A DNA stretch of 64,000 nucleotides from CAJQHK01 sp038142525. GTDB lineage: Bacteria > Pseudomonadota > Alphaproteobacteria > Rickettsiales > UBA1997. Under the pieces are notes generated by a model, which did no database searches, was not told where the DNA came from, and worked only from the letters and a program-made list of their open reading frames with translations. Each line of letters begins with the position of its first letter. The stretch's first letter is position 1. Positions 9,308 to 19,691 of the stretch are shown here, one piece after another. The position numbers and the translations under genes are program-made. The DNA is taken from positions 17,179-81,178 of the forward strand of contig JAYQKE010000014.1 of NCBI GenBank assembly GCA_038142525.1. Reading direction: 5' to 3'.

Positions 9308-9508
9308 CTAAAAATATATAAATAATCTAATAACTCCCTTCTATGGCGGAGTCAAAGTAACCTTAAATTACTTTGCTATAATCCCTAAAAAATTAGTTTA
9401 GATATAACATTTCAAACTTTGGGGGGGTATTATACCTTACTCCCCTACATAATTATTGATCATTAATTTTCACGATATATCATATCCTCCTTAATCAAAA
9501 TAAGGATC

Positions 9509-10062
9509 ATGAAAGAATTAATAAATCAATATTTCAGTGACTTTGGCAAAGTTCTTCCAAAGAGGTTAGTTAATATAACAACTGCGATAATGCGATGCGG
9601 TAGCGCTAATACTTACCAAATAGCCAGACAGCTTTCAAAGGAAAACAATAAAAGCTTTAAGACAAATGATATGGCTGTTTATAGATTATTACATAGCAAA
9701 GATTTCCAGATAGATGATTCCTTTTGGCGCAAACATGTGAAGCTAATATTTAGCTTGTTAGAGGAAAAAAATGTAATATTGAAAGGTCAAAGAATACAAA
9801 TAAATATCGACTTCACAAGTCATGAAAATAATTTCTTAATTCTTAGTGCTAAATTATTTTAAATGGTAAAGCAATTACCATATATTTTTCGATGCGCAAA
9901 TATCCAAAAAAGAAGAATCAAATGTCACAAATAAAAATGGAAGAAGCTTTTATAAAGGGTCTAAGGCATGTATTATCTAAGAAATATAGCTATGTAATAG
10001 TTGCGGATAGGGGTTTTGGAAATAATAGATTCGCTAATCTTTGCAAGGAAAATAATTTTGAT
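9509..10062 (+). pseudogene. IS4-family transposase remnant
   Basis: Two pieces can be read, MKELINQYFSDFGKVLPKRL..NIDFTSH and IYFSMRKYPKKKNQMSQIKM..VIVADRGFGNNRFANLC. These match an IS4-type DDE transposase up to the second Asp (VADRGFG). A frame break separates them near 9860. The C-terminal third with the catalytic Glu is missing, replaced by an element A fragment at 10063. This family differs from elements A, B and C. The 200 bases before it (9308-9508) hold nothing I can assign. Confidence 0.75.
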
Positions 10063-10198
10063 TCTAATTTAGCCAAAAATGGTAAAATTAGACAAGAAAC
10101 TCTGATTTTTCCTATTTTTGTTAATTTTTAACAAAATTAGCAATTTTTTTCTGAAAAATGAAAAATAGACAAAATTAAATAGGAAAATCAGAGGTTCC
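10063..10198 (+). repeat. 3' end fragment of element A
   Basis: This matches the last part of element A (CTAATTTAGCCAAAAATGG ... TCAGAGGTTCC) with internal deletions, including loss of most of the long hairpin. The transposase gene is absent. It joins directly to the IS4-type remnant, so it is the scar of a deleted copy. Confidence 0.85.
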
Positions 10199-10230
10199 TT
10201 TGGTATAAGATATTATTAATAAGGATATAA

Positions 10231-10490
10231 AAAGCTCACAAAAAAGATGTAAGGATAATAAATTTAACGATATTTATATTATCAATTATCATTATTATAT
10301 CAGTTTCCGTTTTTTTAACTTTCAGAATACAAAGCTATTATGACTGGACACAAAAAAAGTTAAACTCGTGTCCGATAAGTGTGAAAGAATTGCTAAGGTT
10401 ACTAATAACGCAAAGACAACTTATTTCAACCTAGACGTTTCTTATAAATCTTTAAAGTTGGGAATTTCTATGATCAGAAGTAATAATTAA
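10231..10490 (+). pseudogene. Unrecognised small membrane-anchored protein fragment
   Basis: A frame without a clear start gives a hydrophobic segment (TIFILSIIIIISVSVFLTF) followed by RIQSYYDWTQKKLNS. After a one-base shift it continues as SDKCERIAKVTNNAKTTYFNLD. The even hydrophobic stretch followed by coherent polar sequence suggests the N-terminal anchor of a periplasmic or secreted protein, cut at its 5' side by the IS scar. I do not recognise the family. Its end overlaps the convergent fthC gene, so part of this may be chance. Confidence 0.25.
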
Positions 10491-11026
10491 ATCTAATTTT
10501 TTATCAAATTTTTCTATAGGTAATAATTTATCATAATATTGTTCTTTATAGGAAGTTCCTATAAATTTTGTTTGATAATTATTTTTACGATATTTTTCTA
10601 TTAAACGATCATAAAATCCACCACCCATTCCTATTCTATTATTATTTTTATCAAAACAAACTAATGGGCAAAATACTATATCCATTATATCATTAGTAAC
10701 CTCTATTGGTTCAATAATTTTGGAAATTTTATGGTTTCTTGTTAGATTTTCTTGAGAAAGATGACCAAATTCTAGTTTTTTTGCAATTATTTTTGGTAAA
10801 AATATTTGATAATTTTTATTTTGAAGAAATTCTTCTATCAAACTTAACTCCACTTCGTTATTTATTGATGAATATAGGGCTATATTTTTAATATTTTTTT
10901 GTTCTGTAATATATTTAATGGCTTTGAGACAAATTTTTTTGATTCTTTTGTCACAAAATCTTTAGAAAAAGACAATCTATGATCAAAGAAATATTGTCGA
11001 ATTTTACTTTTCTGCTCTTGAGACAT
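10452..11026 (-). CDS. fthC: 5-formyltetrahydrofolate cyclo-ligase, frame broken once
   Basis: This enzyme converts 5-formyl-THF to 5,10-methenyl-THF using ATP. The family signature is seen in the second half: DIVFCPLVCFDKNNNRIGMGGGFYDRLIEKY, then KLDLIITSD near the end. The N-terminal half begins MSQEQKSKIRQYFFDHR at 11026, inside the end of ppsR (23-base overlap). A missing A in an A7 run at about 10944 shifts the frame; restoring it gives a continuous protein of about 191 residues, normal for the family. It is the last gene of the minus-strand run nuoL-argH-der-ppsR-fthC. Confidence 0.8.
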
Positions 11027-11819
11027 AAAGCTGCATTATTTTTGCTGAAGTTTCTTCAACTGATCTTCTGGTAACATCAATTATTGGACATTTTAATTTA
11101 GAAAATAAAATTCTAGATTCTGCTATTTCTTCTTTTATTTTTTCTATTTTAATGTAATCCGTTTCAATATTAGTGTCACCCATTGAATTAACTCTTACTT
11201 TCCTTACTTGTAATAATTTTTCAGGATTAATCATTAGCCCAACAATTAACGGTTTTTTTACTTCATAAATCTCTTTGGGAAAGGATTTTAAATCAACAAA
11301 AGGAATATTTGCTGTTTTATAGCCACGACAAGATAAAAAGACTGATGTAGGTGATTTAGATGTGCGAGAAACACCAACAATAATAATATCCGCCGAATCA
11401 AGATCTCTTACTTTTTGTCCATCATCATGTTCTATAGTATAATTAATTGCTTCAACTTTAGAGAAATATTCTTCATCTAAAATATGTTGCCTACCAATAG
11501 AACCAGTTACATCCATTTTTAGATATCTAGAAAATTGTCCAATTATTCTGGCAAGAGCGGAAATACAAGGCAAACCCAACTCTTCGCAATAATTTTTTAA
11601 ATTACTAATTAAGTCATCTTTTAAAATGGTATAAAGTACAATTCCAGGGTTTTTAGCAATTGATTCTTTTATTTTTTCTATTTGATTTTCACTGCGGGTT
11701 AGTGGCCAAATAAATTCTTCAACTTCTAGATCTTCAAATTGAGATATTATTGCGCGAGAAATTGCCCCTAATGTTTCTCCAGTTGAGTCTGATATAAGAT
11801 GAATATTAAGTTTTTTCAT
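11004..11819 (-). CDS. ppsR: Pyruvate, phosphate dikinase / PEP synthase regulatory protein (bifunctional kinase-pyrophosphorylase)
   Basis: This intact 271-residue protein of the DUF299 (PDRP) family switches PPDK or PEP synthase off by ADP-dependent threonine phosphorylation and on by phosphate-dependent removal. The family start IHLISDSTGETL, the P-loop GVSRTSKSPTS (about residues 150-160), and the downstream YKTANIPFVDLK and LMINPEKL motifs are all present. It starts 20 bases after the der stop. Many intracellular alphaproteobacteria have PPDK as their PEP source, which fits. Confidence 0.92.
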   Translation of the reverse strand: MKKLNIHLISDSTGETLGAISRAIISQFEDLEVEEFIWPLTRSENQIEKIKESIAKNPGIVLYTILKDDLISNLKNYCEELGLPCISALARIIGQFSRYLKMDVTGSIGRQHILDEEYFSKVEAINYTIEHDDGQKVRDLDSADIIIVGVSRTSKSPTSVFLSCRGYKTANIPFVDLKSFPKEIYEVKKPLIVGLMINPEKLLQVRKVRVNSMGDTNIETDYIKIEKIKEEIAESRILFSKLKCPIIDVTRRSVEETSAKIMQLYVSRAEK

Positions 11820-11839
11820 AATATTAAATATTATTTTTT

Positions 11840-13248
11840 TTAACGCAGATTCCGGACAGTACCTTTATGAGTTTTTTTTGAAAATTTCTTATATTTGATA
11901 TCCTTATAAGGATTCTCACTTTTTTTAATTATCAGTCTAATAACTACCATTTCTAAACCAAAAAATTCACGTATAGAATTTTTAAGATATCTTTCATAAC
12001 TACCCTTAATTGCCTTTGGGTGATTAGTGAAAATAACAAAAGTTGGAGGATTCTTTTTGGCCTGAGTAATATATTTTATTTTAGCTTCTTTGCCTTTAAC
12101 CATAATTGGCTGATGATGATCTTTAGCATGTTGTAAAAATTCATTCAATTTAGCCGTTGTAATATATTTTTGCCACTGATCAAAAACTATAAAGGAAAAT
12201 TTTAATAATTTATCAATATTAAAGCCACTTTTTGCTGAGATTCCAACTATTGGAATAGTTGAAATTTCTGGCATTGATATTGCCAATTTCTCACGAGTTT
12301 TTTTTATAAAAAACTCAGGATCATCTATTAAATCCATTTTATTAACACCAATAACCAAACCTCGACCCTCTTTGACTACAATATTAGCAATTGCCAAATC
12401 CTGATGATCAATAGCATGATTAGCATCGATTAATAAAATAACAATTTGAGCATAATTTATAGCACGAAAACTATCTTCGAGAGAAAATTTTTCTAATTTT
12501 TGAGTAATATTGGATTTTTTCTAATTCCTGCAGTGTCAATAAAACGAATTTGTCTTTTTTCAAATTCATAATCAATTGCTATTGAATCTCTGGTAATTCC
12601 TGCCTCTGGGCCTGTTATCAAGCGATTTTTACCAAGAATTTTATTAAGAAAGGTTGATTTTCCAGCATTGAAGTGACCAATAACAGCAATTTGGAGTTTT
12701 TTATCGGCATTTTTCTTTAATTCCTCCTCAATAGCACCATATTTTTCCTGATATTTTTGATAAAAAGGTAGAATTTTCTCATATAAAAAATGAATTCCTT
12801 CCTTATGTTCAGCAGAAATAGCAATGGCCCCTTCAAAACCTAAACGATAATATTCTTTATCAAAAATTTCTCCCTCATTTCCATCTCTTTTATTAGCAAT
12901 TAAAATTACATCCTTATTTTTTTCTCGAAGCCATTTGGCAAAGTAAAAATCTATGTTATTTATACCCTCACGACCATCAACCACAAAAAAGCAAAGATCA
13001 GCATCGTAAACAGCAATCTCTGTTTGTTCGAGCATTTTTTCTGATAAATTTCCTTTGGCTATTTCATTTTCTAATCCTGCCGTATCAATTAATTTAAATT
13101 TTATGTCAGCAAGTGCGACTTCTGCCTCTCTTCTATCTCTAGTAACTCCTGGAGTATTGTCAGTAATAGCAAAAGATTTACCAACTAATTTATTAAAAAG
13201 GGTTGATTTACCAACATTTGGCCTACCAATAATTGCAATTGAGAACAT
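11840..13248 (-). CDS. der: Ribosome-assembly GTPase Der (EngA), frame broken once
   Basis: Der is a tandem GTPase needed for 50S subunit maturation. The first G domain has GRPNVGKSTLFNKL, DTAGLE and NKRD. The second has GHFNAGKSTFLNKI, DTAGIR and NKMD, followed by the C-terminal KH-like domain ending KGTVRNLR. The second P-loop deviates from the usual GRPNVGKSS. The frame breaks after DTAGIRK near 12523, where an A6 run needs a seventh A to give GIRKKSNITQKLEKFS. The total of about 469 residues is normal. Because der is essential in studied bacteria, this break is either a sequence error or rescued. Confidence 0.9.
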
Positions 13249-13266
13249 CTTATTATATCTATAATC

Positions 13267-13304
13267 AACCCCCCACCGAAGAAAATAGCGATTCGGTAGA
13301 GGTT
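13267..13304. terminator. Hairpin between argH and der
   Basis: Arms 13267-13280 and 13292-13304 pair along nearly their whole length with one bulge and some G-U pairs. The structure overlaps the argH stop codon and lies 20-50 bases before der. On the plus strand it is followed by ATTTTTTA, while on the minus strand (the coding direction) no T run follows. It may attenuate der relative to argH or work bidirectionally. Confidence 0.35.
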
Positions 13305-14697
13305 ATTTTTTAGCCAAATTTACTTTAGCTATTTTTATTTGTTTTTCTATTTCATTAAAGCCTGTTCCACCATAACTTTCTCTGGAAGCAACGGAGTTTT
13401 CGATTTTTAAAATATCAAAAATTTTGTTAGAAATTTTTGGTTCAATATTTTGCATTTCGGCTAGAGATAGATCAGCTAAATCGCATCCTTTATCCTCAGC
13501 AATTTTAACTAAAGATCCAGTTATATGATGGCATTTTCTAAATGGAATATTCAAATCCTTAACTAAAAAATCAGCTAAATCAGTTGCTAAAGAAAAATCA
13601 GCATCAGCCATTTTTAGCATATTTTCTTTTTTAGCTTTAAGATTTTTAAGCATCCCAGACATCGCCAAAAGACAAGTTTTGATAGATTTGAAAGAATCAA
13701 AAACGGGTTCTTTATCTTCTTGCATATCTTTAGAATAAGTTAAAGAAAGACCTTTTAAAACTATTAATAAATTATTAAGAGAGGAGAAAATTCTACCACT
13801 CTTTGCTCGAACCAATTCTGCAGCATCAGGATTTTTCTTTTGTGGCATAATTGAGCTTCCGGAACAAAAATCATCACTAATTGATATAAAATCAAAACCT
13901 TTACTCATCCAAATAACAATTTCTTCTGCAAATCGTGATAAATGCATAGCTATTACAGAATTATTATAGGTAAAATCCAGTGCAAAATCACGATCAGCCA
14001 CGGCATCTAGTGAGTTATTGCAAGGTTTTTGAAAACCAAGTTCTTTAGCGGTAAATTCACGATCAATTGGAAAGGAGGTTCCTGCAAGAGCGGCAGAGCC
14101 AAGAGGAGATTGATTAAGGCGATTAATAGAATCTTCAATTCTAGATTTATCCCTTTCAAACATTTCAAAATAAGCCAGGAGATGATGAGCAAAAGAAATT
14201 GGCTGAGCCGTTTGCAAATGGGTAAAGCCGGGCATAATAGTTTTAATATTTTCCTGAGCTTTTTCTATAAGAATTTTTTGTAAATTAGATAATAAATCAT
14301 AAATTTGCTTTGATGCATCTTTAACATAAAGTTTGAAATCCGTTGCCACTTGGTCATTTCTTGATCTAGCAGTGTGTAATTTTCCAGCAACATCGCCAAT
14401 AATTTCAGATAAACGATTTTCAATATTCATATGAATATCTTCTAACTCCTGTTTAAACTGAAAATTGTCAGATTCTATTTCTTCTTCGATTTGTTTTAGG
14501 CCAGAAATAATTTTCTGAGATTCTTCATTGGTAATGATTTTCTGCTTAGCCAGCATTTTGCAGTGAGCAATTGAGCCAGCAATATCATATTTATAAAGAT
14601 TCTTGTCAAAATCAATTGAGGAATTGATTTCTAGCATTATTTCAGAAGAGGCTTGATCAAAACGACCGCCCCACATTTTATTGGAATTATTCATCAT
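13303..14697 (-). CDS. argH: Argininosuccinate lyase
   Basis: This intact 464-residue enzyme cleaves argininosuccinate to arginine and fumarate. The fumarase/aspartase-superfamily signature GSSIMPQKKNPD, the N-terminal KMWGGRF, LEDIHMNIE and LHTARSRNDQVATD motifs, and the TxxH region GFTHLQTAQP are all present. The ATG overlaps the nuoL stop (TAATG), so translation may be coupled. Two adjacent ATGs (14697 and 14694) are possible starts. ArgH is absent from many Rickettsia, so its presence argues for a relative with more metabolic capacity. No other arginine gene is in the window. Confidence 0.95.
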   Translation of the reverse strand: MMNNSNKMWGGRFDQASSEIMLEINSSIDFDKNLYKYDIAGSIAHCKMLAKQKIITNEESQKIISGLKQIEEEIESDNFQFKQELEDIHMNIENRLSEIIGDVAGKLHTARSRNDQVATDFKLYVKDASKQIYDLLSNLQKILIEKAQENIKTIMPGFTHLQTAQPISFAHHLLAYFEMFERDKSRIEDSINRLNQSPLGSAALAGTSFPIDREFTAKELGFQKPCNNSLDAVADRDFALDFTYNNSVIAMHLSRFAEEIVIWMSKGFDFISISDDFCSGSSIMPQKKNPDAAELVRAKSGRIFSSLNNLLIVLKGLSLTYSKDMQEDKEPVFDSFKSIKTCLLAMSGMLKNLKAKKENMLKMADADFSLATDLADFLVKDLNIPFRKCHHITGSLVKIAEDKGCDLADLSLAEMQNIEPKISNKIFDILKIENSVASRESYGGTGFNEIEKQIKIAKVNLAKK

Positions 14698-16632
14698 TAT
14701 AACAATCCTAGAGAAAACATTAAAATAAAGATAAATATAATCACCCCAAGATATAAAATTAATGAATAATCATAAATATAACCGGTTTGAATTCTGGTAA
14801 TAAGTTTTGGCAATCTATTTTTACATATAGAGGCTAATAAATTAGGCACCCCATCAACTATTCTACTATCCCAAAATTTCCAGAAATTTAGACTTAATTT
14901 TTGAATAGTTTTAACAAAAACTATATTATAAATTTCGTCAAAATAATATTTATTAAATGATAATTTATATAAAATTCTTATTTTGCCTGCTATTATTTTT
15001 GGCAGATTTGGTTTAGCTATATAAAATATATAGGATAAAAGGATTGCAAAGAACAGAAACTATCACAGGTAGTAATTTAACAAATAATGAAACATGATAC
15101 GCTTCTTCTAAAATATTGTTATCCTTAGCTAAAAATATAGCATCATCAAAGAAATTTCCTTCTTGAGATACCATTCCCCAAAATTTGTAACCAATAAATC
15201 CAACAATAACTGATGCAACTGCAAGTAAAATCAAAGGAATAGACATTATTTTTGGAACTTCTGTAACATGATCAAAATCCTTTTTTGAAAGATTTGTTTT
15301 TCCATAAAAAACAACAAATAATAATCTCCAAGAATAAAAAGCGGTAAGAAAAGCCGCCAAAATTCCCATATAAAAAGCATATGGTCCAAAATTAGAATCA
15401 GACATATAAGCTGTCTCTAAAATCATATCTTTAGAATAAAATCCAGCAAAAGGAGGAAGGCCAGCAAGGGCTAATGATCCAATCCACATAATTGCAGTAG
15501 TTATTGGCAATTTTTTGGCAATTCCACCCATTTTACGAATATCTTGTTCATGATGCAGGGCGTAAATTACAGCACCAGCACCAAGGAATAATAGAGCTTT
15601 GAAAAAGGCATGAGTGAAAAGATGAAAAATTCCAGCACTATAAGCTCCAACACCACAAGCAAAGAACATATAACCTAATTGACTGCAAGTTGAATAAGCG
15701 ATAATTCTTTTAATATCATTTTGGGTGAGGGCGATTGTAGCGACAAATATTGCTGTCGTAGCACCAATTATTGTTACAAAATTTAAGGCAATTTGTGAAT
15801 GTTCAAAAATAGGAGAGCATCTAGCAATCAAAAATACACCAGCAGTTACCATTGTTGCAGCATGAATTAAAGCAGAAACAGGAGTTGGACCCTCCATAGC
15901 ATCAGCAAGCCAAACATGAAGAATAATTTGAGCTGATTTACCCATAGCGCCAACAAAAAGCAAAATAGCAATAAGATCAATAGAAGTTAAATTCCAGAAA
16001 GTAATATTTTCTGACTTTAGAATGGTTGTCTGTGCAAAAATTTCAGCAAAATTAACTGAATTAAAAGATAAAAATATTAAAGCAATTCCTAAGATAAAAC
16101 CAAAATCTGACACACGATTAACTATAAAAGCCTTCATGGAAGCAAGATTGGCTGATAATTTATGATGATAAAAACCAATTAGTAAATAAGATGCCAAACC
16201 AACTCCTTCCCAACCAACAAATAATTGTAAAAAATTATCAGCAGTCACCAAAATCAACATAAAAAAGGTAAAAAGTGATAAATATGACATAAATCTTGGT
16301 ATAGATTTATCGCCCTTCATATAGCCTGCAGAATAAATATGAACCATTGAAGATATATAAGTTACGACAACTAACATCACTGCACTTAAAGAATCAATTT
16401 TTAAGGACCAGTCAGCTGAGAAATTACCAACTTTCATCCAATTAATAATATGAACATTTTTACCAATACCATTTAAGCCATATTGATAAAAAATAATAGT
16501 GGCAAATATAGCTGATAAAACTAGCAAAGAAGAATTAAGAATTTGGGAGGTTTTATCAGATATTTGTTTTGAGAAAATACCAGAAATAACAGCTCCAACA
16601 AGGGGTAATAACAAAATTAATTTTACCAACAT
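14697..16632 (-). CDS. nuoL: NADH-quinone oxidoreductase subunit L (NuoL), frame broken once
   Basis: This is a membrane proton-pumping subunit of complex I. The N-terminal Nqo12 region (IDSLSAVMLVVVTYISSMVHIYS), the antiporter core with AMEGPTPVSALIHAATMVTAG, and HAFFKALLFLGAGAVIY are typical. About 538 residues read in one frame. Near 15035 an indel shifts it, and the remaining C-terminal portion (FYIAKPNLPKIIAGKIRI ... MFSLGLL*) continues in another frame to 14697. This gives about 645 residues, normal for NuoL. The neighbours are not nuo genes: argH follows where nuoM would be expected, so the complex I operon is split in this genome. Confidence 0.92.
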
Positions 16633-16877
16633 AAATTTTTATAATTATTATAATAAATAAGGATTATTTATACATATTAAAAATTTTATATCAATAATTT
16701 AATTATGGTACTGTCCGAAATCTTTTTCCTTTGATTTTTTAGGTAATTTTTAGACAAAATCATTAAAACTAAACAGACCTAGTTTTTAGATCTTAAAAAT
16801 GAATAATAATATTAAAATTTGACCCTGGAAAAGTGCCTGTTAATATTTTTTAGCAAATCTATTTGAATATTTTATTT
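16633..16877. promoter_or_regulatory. Divergent intergenic region between nuoL and xseA
   Basis: These 245 bases separate two divergently transcribed genes and must hold both promoters. No gene is visible. Several AT-rich -10-like hexamers occur, but none with a convincing -35 partner, so I do not assign a specific site. Confidence 0.3.
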
Positions 16878-18187
16878 ATGATTAAAGAATATACAGTTTC
16901 AGAAGTTTCTAAAGCAATAAAACTTTTAATTGAAGACCAAATAGGTTATGTTAAGATTAAAGGAGAGATTTCTGGTTTTAAAAGAGCTAGCTCTGGTCAT
17001 TTATATTTCTCTTTAAAAGATTCTAATGCTTTAATTTCAGCAGTTTTATTTCGTGGTGCGACCAGCTCTATTAAATTTGAAATTGAAGATGGTTTAGAGG
17101 TTTTTGCTCTTGGTCGCGTTACAACTTACGCTGGTAGAAGTAATTATCAAATTATCGTTGAAAAATTAGAAATTGCAGGTGTTGGTGCTATAATGGAGAT
17201 GATTGAAAAAAGGCGTCAAAAATTTTTAAAACTTGGATATTTTGATGAAAAGCACAAAAAACAATTGCCTTTTTGGCCAAAAGAAATTGCCGTTATTACT
17301 TCTAAAACTGGAGCGGTAATTCATGATATTTTACATCGTATTCAAGACCGTTTTCCAACAAAAATTTCTCTTTATCCAGTTGCCGTTCAGGGTGAAAAAG
17401 CCCATCAGGAAGTTGTAACCGCCATAAAATATTTTGAAAATTTAGAACATAAACCAGACTTAATAATCATTGCTCGTGGCGGTGGTTCTTTTGAAGATTT
17501 ACTACCTTTTAATGAAGAAGAATTGATTGAAGCTGTTTTTACAGCAAAAATTCCAATAATCTCAGCGATTGGACATGAAACTGACACTTCTTTGATTGAT
17601 TATGTTAGTGATTTTAGAGCTCCAACTCCAACTGCAAAGAAATGACTGAAATTGCTACACCATTACTTTTGGATCTAAAAAATACTTTAGAAAATATTGA
17701 TTTAAGACTTCAAAATCGAATTAGAGATTTCATAGAAAGAAAAGAACAGGATTTAGATAGAATTGATCAATTTTTAACCAACCCAACTGATTATATTGAT
17801 AAATTACAGATAAAAATCAATGATTTTGGTAGTTTTCTTGATCTTAATTTACAAAATAATATTCAAAAATATCAACAAAGAATGAATTTAATTGAAACTT
17901 CTTTTAAGGATTTTGATTATAAAATTTTGGAAATAGAGCAAAATCTAAAAGATATTTTTGACAAAATATCACAAAAATTTCAGGAAAATATCAAAAATTG
18001 TGAAAATCAATTAGAAATCTCTAGTAAATTATTAGTAAATTGTGATTATAAAAATGTTTTAAAAAGAGGATATGCCTTACTTTCTAATAAGGAGGGTGAG
18101 TTTATCAAATTTATTGCTGATTTAGAAGGAAAAGATCAAGTAATTATCGAAATGCAAGATGGCAAGAAAGATTTAAAAATTGGATGA
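16878..18187 (+). CDS. xseA: Exodeoxyribonuclease VII large subunit, frame broken once
   Basis: XseA is the catalytic large subunit of exonuclease VII, which degrades single-stranded DNA into oligonucleotides. The N-terminal OB-fold (YTVSEVSKAIK ... VKIKGEISGFKRASSGHLYFSLKD) and the central nuclease domain with ITSKTGAVIHDI, IIIARGGGSFEDLLPFNEEEL and ISAIGHETDTSLIDYVSDFRAPTPTA are clear. The frame breaks at about 17636, where one more A gives TAKEMTEIATP, and the coiled-coil C-terminal region follows. The ATG at 16878 (MIKEYTVSEV) fits the family better than an in-frame TTG 15 bases upstream. Total is about 436 residues. It overlaps ribF by 4 bases. Confidence 0.9.
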
Positions 18188-19108
18188 AAATTATTAGAAA
18201 TATCGATAAAAAACAACAAAAAATTCCAGATATAGCTTTAACCATTGGCAATTTTGATGGAATTCATTTAGGTCATAAAAAGATTCTAGAAAAATTAAAA
18301 TCAGAAGGAAAAAAAGGAATCTTAAAACTGGGCTTTTAACTTTTGAACCACATCCCGCTAAAATCTTTAATAATGATTCAAAAAATAGAATTTATAATTT
18401 ATCTGAAAAAATTAGAATTTTAAAGGCAGAAAATCTAACTGATTTTCTTTTTATCATCCACTTTAATTATAATCTTGTTAATCTTAGCGCTGATGAGTTT
18501 TTGCAAAATATTTTATTAAAAAACATTAAAATGAAATATCTTTCAATCGGTTATGATTTTTGTTTTGGCAAAGATAGGTTGGGTAATGTAGAGTTTTTGC
18601 AAAAAAAATCAAAAGAATTAAAATTTGATTTCGAACAAATTTCTGAGCAAAAATTTGACAATAAAACCTATTCTTCCAGCTTGATTAGAAAATTAATTCA
18701 AAATGGAAAAATTTCTGAGGTAAATAATATTTTAGCAAGAAAATTCTCAATTTCTGGTACTGTAATTCAGGGCAGGGGGTTAGCTAATAAAATTAATTAC
18801 CCAACAGCAAATATTTTGCCAAAAAAATATCAGATTTATCCTAAATTTGGAGTTTATAAAGTAGAAATTTCAATAGAGGAAAATATATTTTTGCCAGCAA
18901 TTTTGAATTTTGGTATAAAACCTACTTTTTCTAAAGATTTAAAACCTATTTTTGAAGTTCATATATTTAATTTTAATAAAAATATTTATAGCAAAAAGGT
19001 TAGGGTTAGATTTTTAGATTTTATTCGTGAGAAAAAAAATTTGACAATATAGAAGAATTAAAAAAACAAATCTCTTTCGATATAGCAACTATAAATGACA
19101 AGTTCTAA
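18184..19108 (+). CDS. ribF: Bifunctional riboflavin kinase / FAD synthetase, frame broken twice
   Basis: RibF makes FMN and FAD from riboflavin. The N-terminal nucleotidyltransferase domain shows TIGNFDGIHLGHKKI, LTFEPHPAKIF, GYDFCFGKDRLG and YSSSLIRKLIQ. The C-terminal kinase domain shows GRGLANKINYPTANI, FGVYKVEI and the ILNFGIKPTF stretch. A missing A near 18325 and another in the A8 run near 19033 break the frame. With both restored the protein is about 308 residues, ends ISFDIATINDKF* and is normal in length. The start ATGA overlaps the xseA stop. Only 6 bases separate its end from element A5. Confidence 0.9.
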
Positions 19109-19114
19109 TGCTAA

Positions 19115-19691
19115 GGAACCTCTGATTTTCCTATTTAATTTTGTCTATTTTTTCATTTTTCAGAAAAAATTTTTATAATTTGGATAAAGATTGCTAATTT
19201 TGTTAAAAATTAACAATCTTTATCCAAATTTAGGCATTATTTGTGGTAATTTCTCTAGTTTCTTGTCTAATTTTACCATTTTTGGCTAAATTAGACACAT
19301 TTATCCCTTGTTACGCTGTATTTGGTAGTATTTTTCTAACCATATAGAGATTAGCAGGGATGATGATAGCATTTGTAATTGATTAGTATTCTTTTGTAAA
19401 CCATTATATCTAACCTTTCTATAGCCCCAAAGATGCTTTATAATTTGAAATGGATGTTCAACTTTAGCTCGAACTGATGAAAATTGTTTATTCCTCTTTT
19501 TTTGCTTATTTGAAAGTTTTTTGTTAGATTTAGCTCTATTGGTTATACCATAAAATATATTGTGATTCCTACAAAATCTTTTTATTGCCTTATCATCATA
19601 GGCCTTGTCACCAAATAAAGAAGTTTCATCACCATGTAATAACTCCTCTGTTTTAGTAGAATCATGATCTTTAGCTGTCGTCGTGACAATA
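19115..19691 (-). mobile_element. Element A, copy A5 (3' part only)
   Basis: The 3' end and the C-terminal third of a transposase are present, cut at 19691 by the end of A6. Small changes in the transposase (AGGGATGATGATAG) show drift. The rest of A5 should lie beyond A6, and part of A7 may be that remainder, but the join is too scrambled to be sure. Confidence 0.85.

Noticed and set aside
9420..9460. GC-rich patch with a G run as a possible terminator or origin element
   Set aside because: The G run and the nearby CCCC do not form a convincing stem of useful length, and no DnaA-box-like cluster is visible.
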